This document shows positions 26,700 through 35,152 of a stretch of DNA of 40,091 nucleotides, piece by piece. The stretch covers positions 1 through 40,091 of the forward strand of contig JAUNJZ010000023.1 of NCBI GenBank assembly GCA_030533085.1, read 5' to 3'. A program made the position numbers and the translations under genes. Below the pieces are notes generated by a model, which ran no database searches, was not told the DNA's origin, and saw nothing but the letters and a program-made list of their open reading frames with translations. The stretch's first letter is position 1, and every line of letters starts with the position of its first letter. This stretch comes from Synergistaceae bacterium (GTDB lineage Bacteria > Synergistota > Synergistia > Synergistales > Synergistaceae).

Positions 26700-28007
26700 T
26701 TAGAAATCAGCGCAGCTTCTGCGCGAGTAGCCGCTGATGTGGTTCGCGCAGAACATCCCGTTGTTTTCCATCACGCAGCTGCCGTCGGGATTGATACAGC
26801 CCTCCCAGCCGCCGGAGTTTCCGTCGCGCGCGAGCGCTTCAAGCTCTCCGATGACCTCCATCGCCGGCAGCTCGTAGAACTGCGAGACATTTCCGGTCGA
26901 GACGAGAGCGTCAGTGGCGGGATTCATCGAAACCAGCGGCTGAGAAGCGCCGTCGCGCCCCGTCGCCTCGTCCGATATGCCTATCGTTTTGATTCCGAGC
27001 CGTTCAAGCTCTACAAGCATCGCGGTATAATCGACGTCCGGGTTGCCGTAGCCCTCTTCCGCGACCACCGCTCCCTTTGCCCCGACTGCGACGGCTATCT
27101 GCCCCGCCATCTGCACGCAGCGCACCTTTTCCTCCATCTTCGGATTCAGCGTGGAAAGAATCACGCCGAGGAAATTTATTGTCTTGCCGTGCTGCGCGTA
27201 GAGGCGCTTTATCATCGGGTTTGTGGAAAATTCGTAAGTCGATATCTTTGACGAGCTGGGCATGAAGCTCCCCGATACCAGACAGCCGTCAAGGAATTCG
27301 TTTGGATGCATGAAGGTAGGCAGCATACGGTTGCCGTCCCAGCCATATACGAGGGTGTTGTAGCCGAGAGCCTCCATCTGCGTCTGCGGCTGGAGCACGT
27401 AGACGACGCCGGGGAGCTTCTTCACCTCTTCGCCGCGCGCATCCAGCGGCGGCAGCTCGTAAACATCCAGCGTATCCGGCTCCAAATCGCGGATACACTG
27501 CGCTATATGCTCCGCGAGACGCAGCCCCGCCCAGCGTATAGCGTGATTTCTCTTCTGCTGCTCGCGCTGCTCGTCAAGCTCGTCCGTATCCGCGACAAGC
27601 ACCAGATTCGGCATATCGCCCCATATCGTGTAATGCTGATAGTGGCCTCCCATGTCGATCAGCCCATCCTGAAAGCCGCCCCAGTGCCTGCCGACCGTCA
27701 GCAGAGTCGCCCCATCGATGACATGCGTCCGCCCCATCCCCGCCTGGCCGAGCGGAGACGTCACGCCGGGATAAGCCCCCTCGCCGCCATTCACCTTGCA
27801 GCGAAATTCGACGGAATCCTTCACAGGGCAGAGCCTGACCATATCGCCGGGGCGAACTATCTTCAGCTCAGCCTCCGTGATATGCCTGTCCTCGCGGACG
27901 ACGCGAAGCGCCTCCTCTGCGTTCACGGTAAGAACGCCGCCGCGACAGGCCGTTTCGCCGCCAAAGACGATATCTTTGACCTTAAAGCTGCCTATTTCCA
28001 GTCTCAT
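26700..28007 (-). CDS. Glycine/sarcosine/betaine reductase component B, proprotein subunit (GrdE/GrdG/GrdI type)
   Basis: The 435-aa precursor of the alpha and beta chains of component B, which is cleaved internally to make a pyruvoyl group that binds the substrate amine (family knowledge). Family features: MRLEIGSFKVKDIVFG at the start, RTHVIDGATLLTVG, FQDGLIDMGG, LVLVADTDELDEQREQQKRN and a conserved C-terminal EEGYGNPDVDYTAML. Cys242 in HPNEFLDGCLVSG is the candidate residue for pyruvoyl formation; I recall Cys242 being used in Clostridium, but the alignment is from memory. GGAGG lies 6 nt before the ATG. First gene of the cluster; if the betaine subtype is right it is GrdI. Confidence 0.92.
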   Translation of the reverse strand: MRLEIGSFKVKDIVFGGETACRGGVLTVNAEEALRVVREDRHITEAELKIVRPGDMVRLCPVKDSVEFRCKVNGGEGAYPGVTSPLGQAGMGRTHVIDGATLLTVGRHWGGFQDGLIDMGGHYQHYTIWGDMPNLVLVADTDELDEQREQQKRNHAIRWAGLRLAEHIAQCIRDLEPDTLDVYELPPLDARGEEVKKLPGVVYVLQPQTQMEALGYNTLVYGWDGNRMLPTFMHPNEFLDGCLVSGSFMPSSSKISTYEFSTNPMIKRLYAQHGKTINFLGVILSTLNPKMEEKVRCVQMAGQIAVAVGAKGAVVAEEGYGNPDVDYTAMLVELERLGIKTIGISDEATGRDGASQPLVSMNPATDALVSTGNVSQFYELPAMEVIGELEALARDGNSGGWEGCINPDGSCVMENNGMFCANHISGYSRRSCADF

Positions 28008-28059
28008 ATTATTCCTCCTTCATAAATTCTTTATTATTGAGCCGCGATTTACATGTGAA

Positions 28060-28089
28060 AATATATACTTTCGCTCCGTTCAAATACAA
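28060..28089 (-). promoter_or_regulatory. Candidate promoter of the component B cluster
   Basis: On the minus strand TTGTAT is followed by TATATA after 16 nt (or TATATT after 18 nt), 53-58 nt before the start of the first reductase gene. Confidence 0.45.
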
Positions 28090-28109
28090 TGAGGAAAAGG
28101 TGGAAGCCT

Positions 28110-28130
28110 CTGTCACGTTTTGCATGACAG
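28110..28130. promoter_or_regulatory. Candidate operator between reductase cluster and pgm
   Basis: An inverted repeat CTGTCA-9 nt-TGACAG lies just upstream of the -35 box of the reductase cluster and within the shared divergent region with pgm. The binding factor is unknown. Confidence 0.45.
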
Positions 28131-28211
28131 CGTAATAAGTCAATCGCGCATCGGCCGTTTTTGCGCTATTATTATCTATATTGCCGGGGCACGGCGAAAG
28201 GAGAGATTTGT

Positions 28212-29819
28212 ATGTCTGAACATCCTGCGATAAACATTCCAAGGCTGATGACGGCCTATTATACCGAAAGACCGGATATGGAAATAAAAGAGCAGCGCGT
28301 GTCATTCGGCACGTCCGGACACAGAGGCTCGTCGCTGAAAGGGAGCTTCAACGACGACCATATAGCGGCAATAGCGCAGGCGATATGCGAATACAGGCTG
28401 GAGCGCGGCATAAACGGGCCGCTGTTCATGGGCATGGACACGCACGCGCTGTCAGAGGCGGCGCTGCGCAGCGCCGCGGAGGTATTCGCGGCAAACGACG
28501 TCGAGCTGCGTATGCAGGAGGGCTTTTCCTACACGCCGACCCCCGTCATATCGCACGCGATCCTCAACTGGAACAGGCAGAAAAACGCCCCCGCCGCGGA
28601 CGGCGTAGTCATAACGCCGTCGCACAACCCGCCAGGCGACGGCGGCTTCAAATACAATCCGCCAAGCGGCGGCCCGGCCGGAACAAACGTCACGAAGCTG
28701 ATAGAAAGACGCGCGAACGAGCTGATAGAAAACGGCTTAAAGGGGCTGAAGCGCGTAAGCTTCAAAGAGGCGCTGTCACGCGGCAGCGTGCGCTTCATCG
28801 ATTACATAGCGCAATACACGGCGGAGCTGGAAGAAATCATAGATATGAAGGCCATAGCCGCATCGGGGCTGAAAATAGGGGCCGACCCGCTCGGCGGCTC
28901 CGGCATATTTTTCTGGGAGCCGATAGCGGAGCGCTACGGGCTTGACATCGAAGTGGTAAACAAAAGCGTCGATCCGACCTTCTCATTCATGCCGCTCGAC
29001 CGCGACGGCAAGGTGCGCATGGACTGCTCCTCGCCGTGGGCGATGGCGAAGCTCGTCGCGCTCAAAGATAAATACGACATCGCATTCGGCAACGACCCTG
29101 ACTACGACCGCCACGGCATAGTGACAAAGGAGGGACTGATGCAGCCGAACGCCTACCTCGCCGCAGCTATAGAATACCTCTTCACGCACCGCCCGCTCTG
29201 GAAGCCCTCCGCGATGGCCGGCAAAACGCTCGTCTCAAGCTCCATGATAGACCGCGCGGCGGCGGGAGCGGCGCGCTCCGTCTACGAAGTGCCCGTCGGC
29301 TTCAAATGGTTCGTAGACGGGCTGCTCGCCGGAACGCTCGCATTCGGCGGAGAGGAAAGCGCCGGAGCCTCCTTCCTGCGCAAAGACGGCTCTCCCTGGA
29401 GCACGGACAAAGACGGCTTCATAATGAGCCTTCTCGCGGCGGAAATAACGGCAGTCACCGGCAGCTCCCCATCGGAGCACTATAAAAAAATGACGGAGCG
29501 CTTCGGCGTCCCGTACTACTCGCGCAAAGACGCCCCCGCAACGCGCGAGGAAAAGGAAAAGCTCAAAAAGCTCTCCCCCGCGGATGTGACGGCGGAGATG
29601 CTGGCAGGAGAAAAGATAACGGCGAAGCTGACCAACGCCCCCGGCAACGGAGCGCCGATAGACGGCCTCAAGGTAATCACGGAAAACGGCTGGTTCGCCG
29701 CCCGCCCCTCCGGCACGGAAGATATCTGCAAAATCTACGCCGAAAGCTTCAAAAGCGAAGAACATCTGGCCGCGATAAACGAAGAGGCGCGCCGGATAGT
29801 CTCAAAGGCGACAGCCTGA
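28212..29819 (+). CDS. pgm: Phosphoglucomutase (alpha-D-glucose phosphate-specific)
   Basis: Interconverts glucose 1-phosphate and glucose 6-phosphate in the cytoplasm; needed for sugar nucleotides and storage glucan. The 535-aa protein is of the E. coli Pgm type: [16 protein letters not shown] near the N-terminus, the phosphoserine loop [23 protein letters not shown] (S in TPSHN), the metal-binding DPDYDRHG, the sugar loop [11 protein letters not shown] and the C-terminal phosphate-binding [16 protein letters not shown]. An in-frame start upstream at 28161 exists, but AAGGAG stands 8 nt before the ATG at 28212, which I chose. A hairpin terminator follows. Confidence 0.96.
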   Translation: MSEHPAINIPRLMTAYYTERPDMEIKEQRVSFGTSGHRGSSLKGSFNDDHIAAIAQAICEYRLERGINGPLFMGMDTHALSEAALRSAAEVFAANDVELRMQEGFSYTPTPVISHAILNWNRQKNAPAADGVVITPSHNPPGDGGFKYNPPSGGPAGTNVTKLIERRANELIENGLKGLKRVSFKEALSRGSVRFIDYIAQYTAELEEIIDMKAIAASGLKIGADPLGGSGIFFWEPIAERYGLDIEVVNKSVDPTFSFMPLDRDGKVRMDCSSPWAMAKLVALKDKYDIAFGNDPDYDRHGIVTKEGLMQPNAYLAAAIEYLFTHRPLWKPSAMAGKTLVSSSMIDRAAAGAARSVYEVPVGFKWFVDGLLAGTLAFGGEESAGASFLRKDGSPWSTDKDGFIMSLLAAEITAVTGSSPSEHYKKMTERFGVPYYSRKDAPATREEKEKLKKLSPADVTAEMLAGEKITAKLTNAPGNGAPIDGLKVITENGWFAARPSGTEDICKIYAESFKSEEHLAAINEEARRIVSKATA

Positions 29820-29827
29820 CGAAAAGG

Positions 29828-29852
29828 AAGGCGCGGCTATACGCCGCGCCTT
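29828..29852 (+). terminator. Terminator of pgm
   Basis: A perfect 10-bp stem (AAGGCGCGGC / GCCGCGCCTT) with a 5-nt loop, 9 nt after the pgm stop; a short T run follows. Confidence 0.8.
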
Positions 29853-29951
29853 TATCCCCGCTGTTATTGATTCATCCGGCAGCCCTTACGAATGTTCTGC
29901 GAGAGAGATTATATCAGCTTATATTCATGTGACTCACAAAATGTTTATCTG

Positions 29952-30377
29952 TTATGTTTCAGACGACACTCTTTCTATCTTATCCCATGCCTGATCCAGA
30001 ATATTTTTTATCAGCTTCACTCTTTCTTCATTGACTTCATAACGTATAATTTTATTGGCGACTTTTCTTTCAATTATCCCTGAATTTCTGGCCGTCGGGG
30101 ACAGTATTATATATTGAATATCGTGACTTTTTTCTTCGGAGACGGGCGTTTGTCCGAACGGAATCCCATGCGGATTATCGCTCTGGCCGGACAGGTACGG
30201 CACGGTAGTTCCCAGGACCTCCGCCAGCTTTTCCATATTCCCAAGGTCAGGAGTGAAAATGTTCCTTTCCCAAAGACAGACGGTTTGCCTTGCCACGCCT
30301 ACAAGCTCGGCTAACTTTTCCTGGTTTTTTATCCCTGCCTTTTTGCGAAGAGCTTTTATCTTGTCTCCAATTCCCAT
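29952..30377 (-). CDS. XRE-family transcriptional regulator
   Basis: A 141-aa protein with an N-terminal lambda-Cro/XRE helix-turn-helix (residues about 5-60; LAELVGVARQTVCLWERN followed by TPDLGNMEKLAEVLGT) and a C-terminal region of about 70 residues that I do not recognise (helical, charged, with KIIRYEVNEERVKLI). It is divergent from the GTPase operon and marks the beginning of the AT-richer accessory segment. Repressor of the consensus promoter at 30475-30503 and of its own gene is the likely role (inference). Close to pgm, which is convergent with it across the terminator. Confidence 0.88.
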   Translation of the reverse strand: MGIGDKIKALRKKAGIKNQEKLAELVGVARQTVCLWERNIFTPDLGNMEKLAEVLGTTVPYLSGQSDNPHGIPFGQTPVSEEKSHDIQYIILSPTARNSGIIERKVANKIIRYEVNEERVKLIKNILDQAWDKIERVSSET

Positions 30378-30474
30378 TTCAGATCCACTCCCATGTACAA
30401 CCTTACCAACATGACAACAAACAAAAAAGCATGTGTAGTTTTATAAATAAATAAAATGACATGTATAAAATAAA

Positions 30475-30503
30475 TTGACATATTGCATATGGCAAAATAT
30501 AAT
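30475..30503 (+). promoter_or_regulatory. Consensus sigma70 promoter of the GTPase operon
   Basis: TTGACA, a spacer of exactly 17 nt, TATAAT: a perfect match to the consensus. Transcription would start near 30510, leaving a leader of about 180 nt before the chosen start at 30691. The leader includes CTCCC / GGGAG (about 30530-30555), a weak stem. Confidence 0.85.
30483..30495. promoter_or_regulatory. Candidate XRE operator inside the promoter spacer
   Basis: The palindrome TTGC-ATATG-GCAA lies between the -35 and -10 boxes. Copies of TGACAT (at 30456-30461 and 30476-30481) flank it. Such a position would let a bound repressor exclude RNA polymerase. The assigned repressor is the divergent XRE protein (inference). 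Confidence 0.5.
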
Positions 30504-30690
30504 CTAGTCAAGCTTTGCATCTATTACTCCCGCGATAGTTTATAAAAGGGAGCGGCAGCATAAAAGAGCTTTTTCTATGAGCGCCGATAACGGTAATAAC
30601 TACAGATTTACGGCAGGCGGTTCTGTTTTTCAGTTGAATTTAACTGCGGGGCATAACATTATAAAGAAATGTAAAGAGAGGAAGATGACA

Positions 30691-31803
30691 ATGTCGGCAA
30701 TCACAACTATCAACGTATCGATGCTGGGGCCAAGCAGGTGCGGAAAAACATCAATGCTGGCTTCGATGCTTAACAGGGCACAGGATGTGTTTCACGGAAT
30801 TACTGGAATGGGAGATGTATCGCTTGGCATTTCAGATGGCGATGTTTTTACGAGAACAAATATAGATAGAGCATACCAAAGTCTCGTTGGATATTACAAC
30901 CGCAAAGATACCAAAGAACCGTTTCTCAACGATTCAGAGGGGATTGGCGTCCTTGGTACCGGTGTTTCAAATACATATAAATTCACAATGAAAGCTCGTG
31001 GATCGGACATGGTGGATTTTAACTTCTATGATTTCCCCGGCGGGTATTTTATGGAAAACGCCTGTAAAAATTACGGAGATGCCGATATTGATAATGCTCA
31101 TAAGAAACTTGCAAAGTCGGATATTATTTACATTACGATAGATACCCCTTATTTAATGACTGGCGATAAAGATATAAATGAAAGACGCAATATCTCTGAA
31201 TCTATCTGTAAGTATGCGTGCAAGGTCCTTAAGGAGGAGAACACGAATATGACAGTAAAAAAGACTGTCATTTTTGTGCCTATGAAATCTGAGAAGTGGA
31301 TTATAAATTATGACAATAATAATAATAATCATATGAGCATATCGGATAGTGGCTGCAAGAAAGTCTTGGAGAAAGTTAAGGAAACGTATGCCACGTTGAT
31401 AGAATTTGTCAAAGAAAGCGAAGGGCTTCTTTTATGGGGTTACATGCCGCTTGCGACGCTTGGGGGCGTGCGTTTTAAAGAATTCTCCGAAAAAAAAGAC
31501 AACGACGACAATAAGTTGGAACTCTTTGAGTATGTACCAGGAAATTTTACTTCTCCAGCAATGATCAATTCAAAATATCTACTGACGTACGCCATTTGGA
31601 TTGGAATTCTCGATATTTGTTTTAAAGTTCAGCTTGCAGTCGACAAAATAGGATTTTTTGAGCGGATGTTTACTGACAATTACGAAAGAGGGATGTTGTT
31701 GCTGAATTACTTTGGAGGATTGCGGAAGGCATTAAATGCTGATGCGTCGTTTGGAAAAATGTTTCGTAGAGATAGTCTTCATGATGGTTGCGGAATATTT
31801 TGA
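30691..31803 (+). CDS. P-loop GTPase-like protein 1 of an accessory locus
   Basis: A predicted NTPase of 370 aa. The Walker A motif GPSRCGKTS is at residues 13-21, the G3-like motif DFPGG at 114-118 and a G4-like motif VPMKSEKW at 196-203 where the usual NKxD is degenerate. The protein is clearly paralogous to the next gene: both share ID-x-PYLM, RN(I/M)SE and FK-x-FSEK. No transmembrane segment stands out. The frame reaches 30577, but GAGG lies 9 nt before the ATG at 30691. A run of six asparagines occurs at 209-214. The layout recalls the paired 'double GTPase' families described in prokaryotic conflict systems, but I cannot confirm that by search. Confidence 0.78.
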   Translation: MSAITTINVSMLGPSRCGKTSMLASMLNRAQDVFHGITGMGDVSLGISDGDVFTRTNIDRAYQSLVGYYNRKDTKEPFLNDSEGIGVLGTGVSNTYKFTMKARGSDMVDFNFYDFPGGYFMENACKNYGDADIDNAHKKLAKSDIIYITIDTPYLMTGDKDINERRNISESICKYACKVLKEENTNMTVKKTVIFVPMKSEKWIINYDNNNNNHMSISDSGCKKVLEKVKETYATLIEFVKESEGLLLWGYMPLATLGGVRFKEFSEKKDNDDNKLELFEYVPGNFTSPAMINSKYLLTYAIWIGILDICFKVQLAVDKIGFFERMFTDNYERGMLLLNYFGGLRKALNADASFGKMFRRDSLHDGCGIF

Positions 31804-31869
31804 GGTAGTCTTCATGATGGCTGCAGAATGTTTTATTAGTATACAGGCAAATTGTGAAAGGAGATATGT

Positions 31870-32943
31870 ATGATGTTATCAGGATTTCTTGAAACAATAA
31901 AAAACGGAGCTTGCAATGTTATACGCGGAGACAAAGTCTGCGAAGTGCGCGTCGTTATGCTTGGCGCGCGAGGCGCGGGCAAGTCAAGTATGCTTACCGC
32001 GATGTATGAACGTTTCCGGCAATCAAAGATGTCTTCCGACTATGACAAGCATATCAGCATTAACGGCGATGAGGCTACGAATAACGTAATGAAAAGTCAA
32101 TATGATGCCCTTTGCAAGATGGCTAACAGTGACGGAGACATCACTAACGCTATAAAACCATCTACAGGTGAACGGACATATAAATACACAATCTCGGATG
32201 ATACTAAATCCGGCGAAGATTCGCGGATTGTCGTATCATTCACCGATTATCCCGGAGGTTGGCTGACAGATAATCATAGATCACATGTGAAGGAAATGAT
32301 AAAAGAAGCGCACGTGCTGCTTGTCGCAATTGACGCTCCCTATCTGATGGAAGAAGGAGGCGACTATAACAATAAACGCAATATGTCAGAAGAATTCACC
32401 AAATTGATAGAAGAGGCGTGGCGCGACTCCACTGACGTTCGCAGAATGGTGCTGCTTGTACCAATTAAATGTGAACGGTATTGCAAGTCTAATGAAGAGA
32501 AAAAATGTCTTGTAAGGCGTGTGAAAAAGGCGTATTCTGAGTTTATCGAAGAACTAAAGGACAATCAGAATTATTGTGGAGTTTTCATCGTACCTATCGA
32601 GACCACAGGCACTATTCATTTTAAGCAGTTTTCCGAAAAGCCAGCTGACGGTATACCACTTAAGCAGTTTTCCGAAAAGCCAGCTGAGTATATACCACTT
32701 TCCGTCTTTGAAAGTACGAGAAAACCGGGGCATGACGGATATGCTCCCAGGAATTGCAGCCAGCCGCTTAGATTTGTGTTCTCATACGCGCTGTCCGCAC
32801 TTATTCAACAGGATCAAAAAGGCGTGCGCGGTGCGCTTATTAACGTTTTCAATATCAACAGGCATTTCAAGAATGCCCTGCAAAATATTGCAGGAGGATG
32901 CTCTGGCGAGGTACTGAACCCTATGTGTAAAAGGGGGAATTAA
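31870..32943 (+). CDS. P-loop GTPase-like protein 2, paralogue of its neighbour
   Basis: A 357-aa predicted NTPase. Walker A is GARGAGKSS (32-40), the G3-like motif is DYPGG (126-130), followed by AIDAPYLM (153-160), RNMSE, and VPIKCERY (197-204) at the G4 position. The strong parallel to protein 1 indicates a duplicated GTPase pair that may form a heterodimer. AAGGAG lies 6 nt before the ATG. A tandem duplication of 13 residues (KQFSEKPA..IPL) is present near 252-277. It lies 66 nt after protein 1 and 3 nt before the next gene, so the genes are one operon. The function is unknown. Confidence 0.8.
   Translation: MMLSGFLETIKNGACNVIRGDKVCEVRVVMLGARGAGKSSMLTAMYERFRQSKMSSDYDKHISINGDEATNNVMKSQYDALCKMANSDGDITNAIKPSTGERTYKYTISDDTKSGEDSRIVVSFTDYPGGWLTDNHRSHVKEMIKEAHVLLVAIDAPYLMEEGGDYNNKRNMSEEFTKLIEEAWRDSTDVRRMVLLVPIKCERYCKSNEEKKCLVRRVKKAYSEFIEELKDNQNYCGVFIVPIETTGTIHFKQFSEKPADGIPLKQFSEKPAEYIPLSVFESTRKPGHDGYAPRNCSQPLRFVFSYALSALIQQDQKGVRGALINVFNINRHFKNALQNIAGGCSGEVLNPMCKRGN
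32623..32700 (+). repeat. In-frame 39-bp tandem duplication
   Basis: Units 32623-32661 and 32662-32700 match at 36 of 39 bases and encode KQFSEKPADGIPL and KQFSEKPAEYIPL. The first GTPase has a single related copy (KEFSEK), so the second unit is a recent duplication. Confidence 0.9.
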
Positions 32944-32946
32944 GGT

Positions 32947-33886
32947 ATGGAATCTATGAAATCGTTGTATATAAAAAGTTGCGGCGAAAGCATATCAAAG
33001 GACTATGTCTGGGTAAACGCTGAAAATGGTTCCGTTGGCTTTAAGTCAGAAGGTGATAGCGAAGTAATAAGGAAAAATGACGATCTTAAAATGGGGCTGG
33101 AGTATGTTGACAACGATTCGTCAAAAAGTTTGATTATTTATCAGGACAGGAATGATATATGGCTTTTCCTCGCTATTTACGATGAGTATGATAAAAAAGA
33201 TTTGGCAGGACGAGGGGTTTTTTACAAGGCTGCAATGTGTTTTGAGAGGGTGTGTAATACATCCGAGAAATTAGTAAGATCTATTGCCGCCTGCTGGTTA
33301 GAGGATGATGCTTCCATCATAAAACTTTTTCGCGAGTGCATTACTTTCAGCGATGAAACAGATTCAGGGTTCGCCATTTGTTACGAAAAACTTATGGAAG
33401 GGATTAAAGAAGCGGCTAAAGGTTTTGACAAAGAATCAGCTGAAGCCGCCACGATTAAAGAGTCACACAAAGGCCTGTTTCGCAGCGGGAAAATAACAGA
33501 GTGTTCTCAGAAAAAAATGGCCGAAATACTTCGTAAGGAACAGCTGCCGGATACAAATGGATACATTGTTATAATGTCCTCATATCCTTTCAGCGAGGAA
33601 TGTCTGACAAGATGGGGTACGTGGCTGGCGCTGGTTGATGATAACAGCAGTGATGATGAGTTCAAAAAGGCACAAAAAATAAAAAAAAGAAAACATAATA
33701 ATAGATCCAATAGGACGAAAAAAGAAAGAAAAAACTGCCATTATTGCGGGAGCTATCATCGTATTCGCGATTTGTGCAGTTGGGTATGTGCTTTGGCCTA
33801 AGGAGCGTGAAGAAAAGGATCTTCGCGGTAAAACAGACATGACAAATCTGACAATTTCTGAAGATAAAAAACAGGAGGGGTTCTAA
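32947..33886 (+). CDS. Unrecognised protein with a C-terminal membrane anchor, frame changed at an A8 run
   Basis: The first 247 residues are soluble and match no family I recognise. In frame zero the gene ends at 33801 after an odd basic, Cys-rich tail. If one A of the A8 run at 33681-33688 is skipped, translation continues for 65 more residues: a basic stretch (GRKKKEKT), one hydrophobic segment (AIIAGAIIVFAICAVGYVLW) and a charged tail, ending in TAA at 33884-33886. That stop overlaps the start of the M48 gene as TAATG, and AGGAGGGG within this tail is the M48 ribosome site. This strongly suggests the anchored form (about 312 aa) is the real or alternate product. Causes: sequencing error, recent mutation, or programmed slippage. 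Confidence 0.72.
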
Positions 33887-34728
33887 TGAGTATTGCTTTT
33901 GAAAAATATTCACATCCGCTTGATATTCAATACCTTGAAAATATAAAAAAGCTTCCCATGCTTGATAAAGCACTGAAGAAGTATCTTGAAAAATTCGACG
34001 AAGTATCGTACAGAACTCTCTATCTTGGAAGCTCGGTCAAAGTCTCAGAACGGCAGTTTCCAAAAATACATGAGAGGCTTTCGAAGAGCTGTAATATTCT
34101 CGGCATCGACGAGCCGGAGCTTTTCATAAGCGGCAGCGCAGAAGCAAACGCCTTTACCTTTGGAGACACTAGCCCGTTAATAGTTATCTCAGCGGGGCTT
34201 CTCTATAGGGTCACGGAAGATGAGTTAAATGCGATTATTGCTCATGAATGCGGGCATATTGCAGGGCGACACTTGCTATACCACTCTTTGGGCAATGCCA
34301 TTCTTTATGGTTCTAGCAGGTTTTTAGGAAGTTTTGTGGCAGGCGGTCTGTTGATGAAATTCTTTCAGTGGATGCGCGCCAGTGAGTATAGCTGTGACCG
34401 TGCTGCTTCACTGGCAATGGGCAGTAGTCAGCCGGTACAGAGCGGATTGTTGAAGCTCGCTACAGGTAATGCAGGGCTTCTGGAGAAGATCGATTTGGAA
34501 GAGTGCTTTAAACAGGCAGATACTCTTGATAAGTACACAGAAGATACATGGAAAAAGTTTATCTCCTTTATGTCAGTCACATCCAAGATGACCCATCCGT
34601 TCCTGATCCATAGGGTCAGGGAGTTGACTCGATGGACAGCGACTGAAGATTACAAAAATCTATTGTGTGACGATGATGGGAACAAACTTGATCTTGAAAA
34701 CCCAAGCAGCCCGATCCAGTTTATGTAA
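33886..34728 (+). CDS. M48-family metallopeptidase
   Basis: A zinc protease of the M48 (HtpX/Ste24/YcaL) family, 280 aa. The catalytic motif is HECGH (H120, E121, H124), and the third zinc ligand is E167 in RASEYSCDRAA. A family-typical AFTFGDTSPLIVISAGLL segment precedes the catalytic helix. Two hydrophobic stretches (about 136-160) could touch or cross the membrane, but there is no N-terminal signal peptide. Translation is coupled to the upstream gene through TAATG with AGGAGGGG as ribosome site. Its presence beside GTPase-like and membrane proteins suggests it is the effector or processing protease of the locus (inference). Confidence 0.88.
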   Translation: MSIAFEKYSHPLDIQYLENIKKLPMLDKALKKYLEKFDEVSYRTLYLGSSVKVSERQFPKIHERLSKSCNILGIDEPELFISGSAEANAFTFGDTSPLIVISAGLLYRVTEDELNAIIAHECGHIAGRHLLYHSLGNAILYGSSRFLGSFVAGGLLMKFFQWMRASEYSCDRAASLAMGSSQPVQSGLLKLATGNAGLLEKIDLEECFKQADTLDKYTEDTWKKFISFMSVTSKMTHPFLIHRVRELTRWTATEDYKNLLCDDDGNKLDLENPSSPIQFM

Positions 34729-34768
34729 TTCAGGCGATCGGACGTTTTGCCGCTACAAGATTCTCGTT

Positions 34769-34813
34769 CCGTTTTATCTGACCTGAAGGCCCTGTACTGG
34801 TCAGATAAAACGG
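34769..34813. repeat. Perfect 15-bp inverted repeat
   Basis: CCGTTTTATCTGACC and its exact reverse complement GGTCAGATAAAACGG are separated by 15 nt. It lies 41 nt after the M48 stop. No T run follows on either strand, so it is not an ordinary terminator; it may be a mobile-element trace, a protein-binding site or a transcript-end structure. Confidence 0.75.
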
Positions 34814-34815
34814 CC

Positions 34816-35043
34816 ATGCCAACGATAGGCTTATCCATTCCAAGCCTGCGAAGAGATGGATCCTTATCAAAGATAGCAGAATGGAAAGGTTAAAAGATAA
34901 AAATGAGCTTCTTGTTTCCCTTATTGGAAGAGAAAGTGTAAAAAGGCTCTGAAAGACGCTGTTGCATCGATACCGCAGGCGGAGCGGGAAGAAATGATAA
35001 CCCTCTTCGTCCGCCAATTTATAGAGAACGAATTACCGAATGG
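34816..35043 (+). pseudogene. Degenerate small gene remnant
   Basis: Three short open pieces in different frames lie one after another. The first reads from ATG 34816 (MPTIGLSIPSLRRDGSL and on) and stops soon after IAEWKG. The second frame reads MERLKDKNELLVSLIGRESV and stops; adding one base to its A5 run joins it to KKALKDAVASIPQAEREEM, ending PNG and TAA at 35043. The joined text looks like a helical protein but I do not recognise it. I read it as a small gene broken by A-run indels, or sequence errors in the same style as the break at 33681. Confidence 0.45.
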
Positions 35044-35065
35044 CTAAAGGTGGAGTCCCGCCGTA

Positions 35066-35121
35066 GGGGGCTAATATGCGAAGACGTGCGGTTCGAGCTT
35101 GCGCAGAAGGATTAGCGCCCC
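35066..35121 (+). other. Imperfect hairpin upstream of the DUF697-like gene
   Basis: GGGGCTAAT pairs with ATTAGCGCCCC (2-nt bulge) and, inside, TGCGAAG pairs with CTTGCGCA (1-nt bulge), around a 14-nt loop. It stands 31 nt before the ATG at 35153, in the leader, and could be a structured RNA. I do not recognise the class. Confidence 0.5.
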
Positions 35122-35152
35122 ATAGAACAAAAATGGAAGCGGAGGTGTAATT

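Noticed and set aside
35086-35108. tRNA T-arm or group II intron domain V near GTGCGGTTCGAGC
   Set aside because: The flanking bases do not form a T-stem, there is no acceptor stem or anticodon arm, and the conserved 5' half of domain V is missing.
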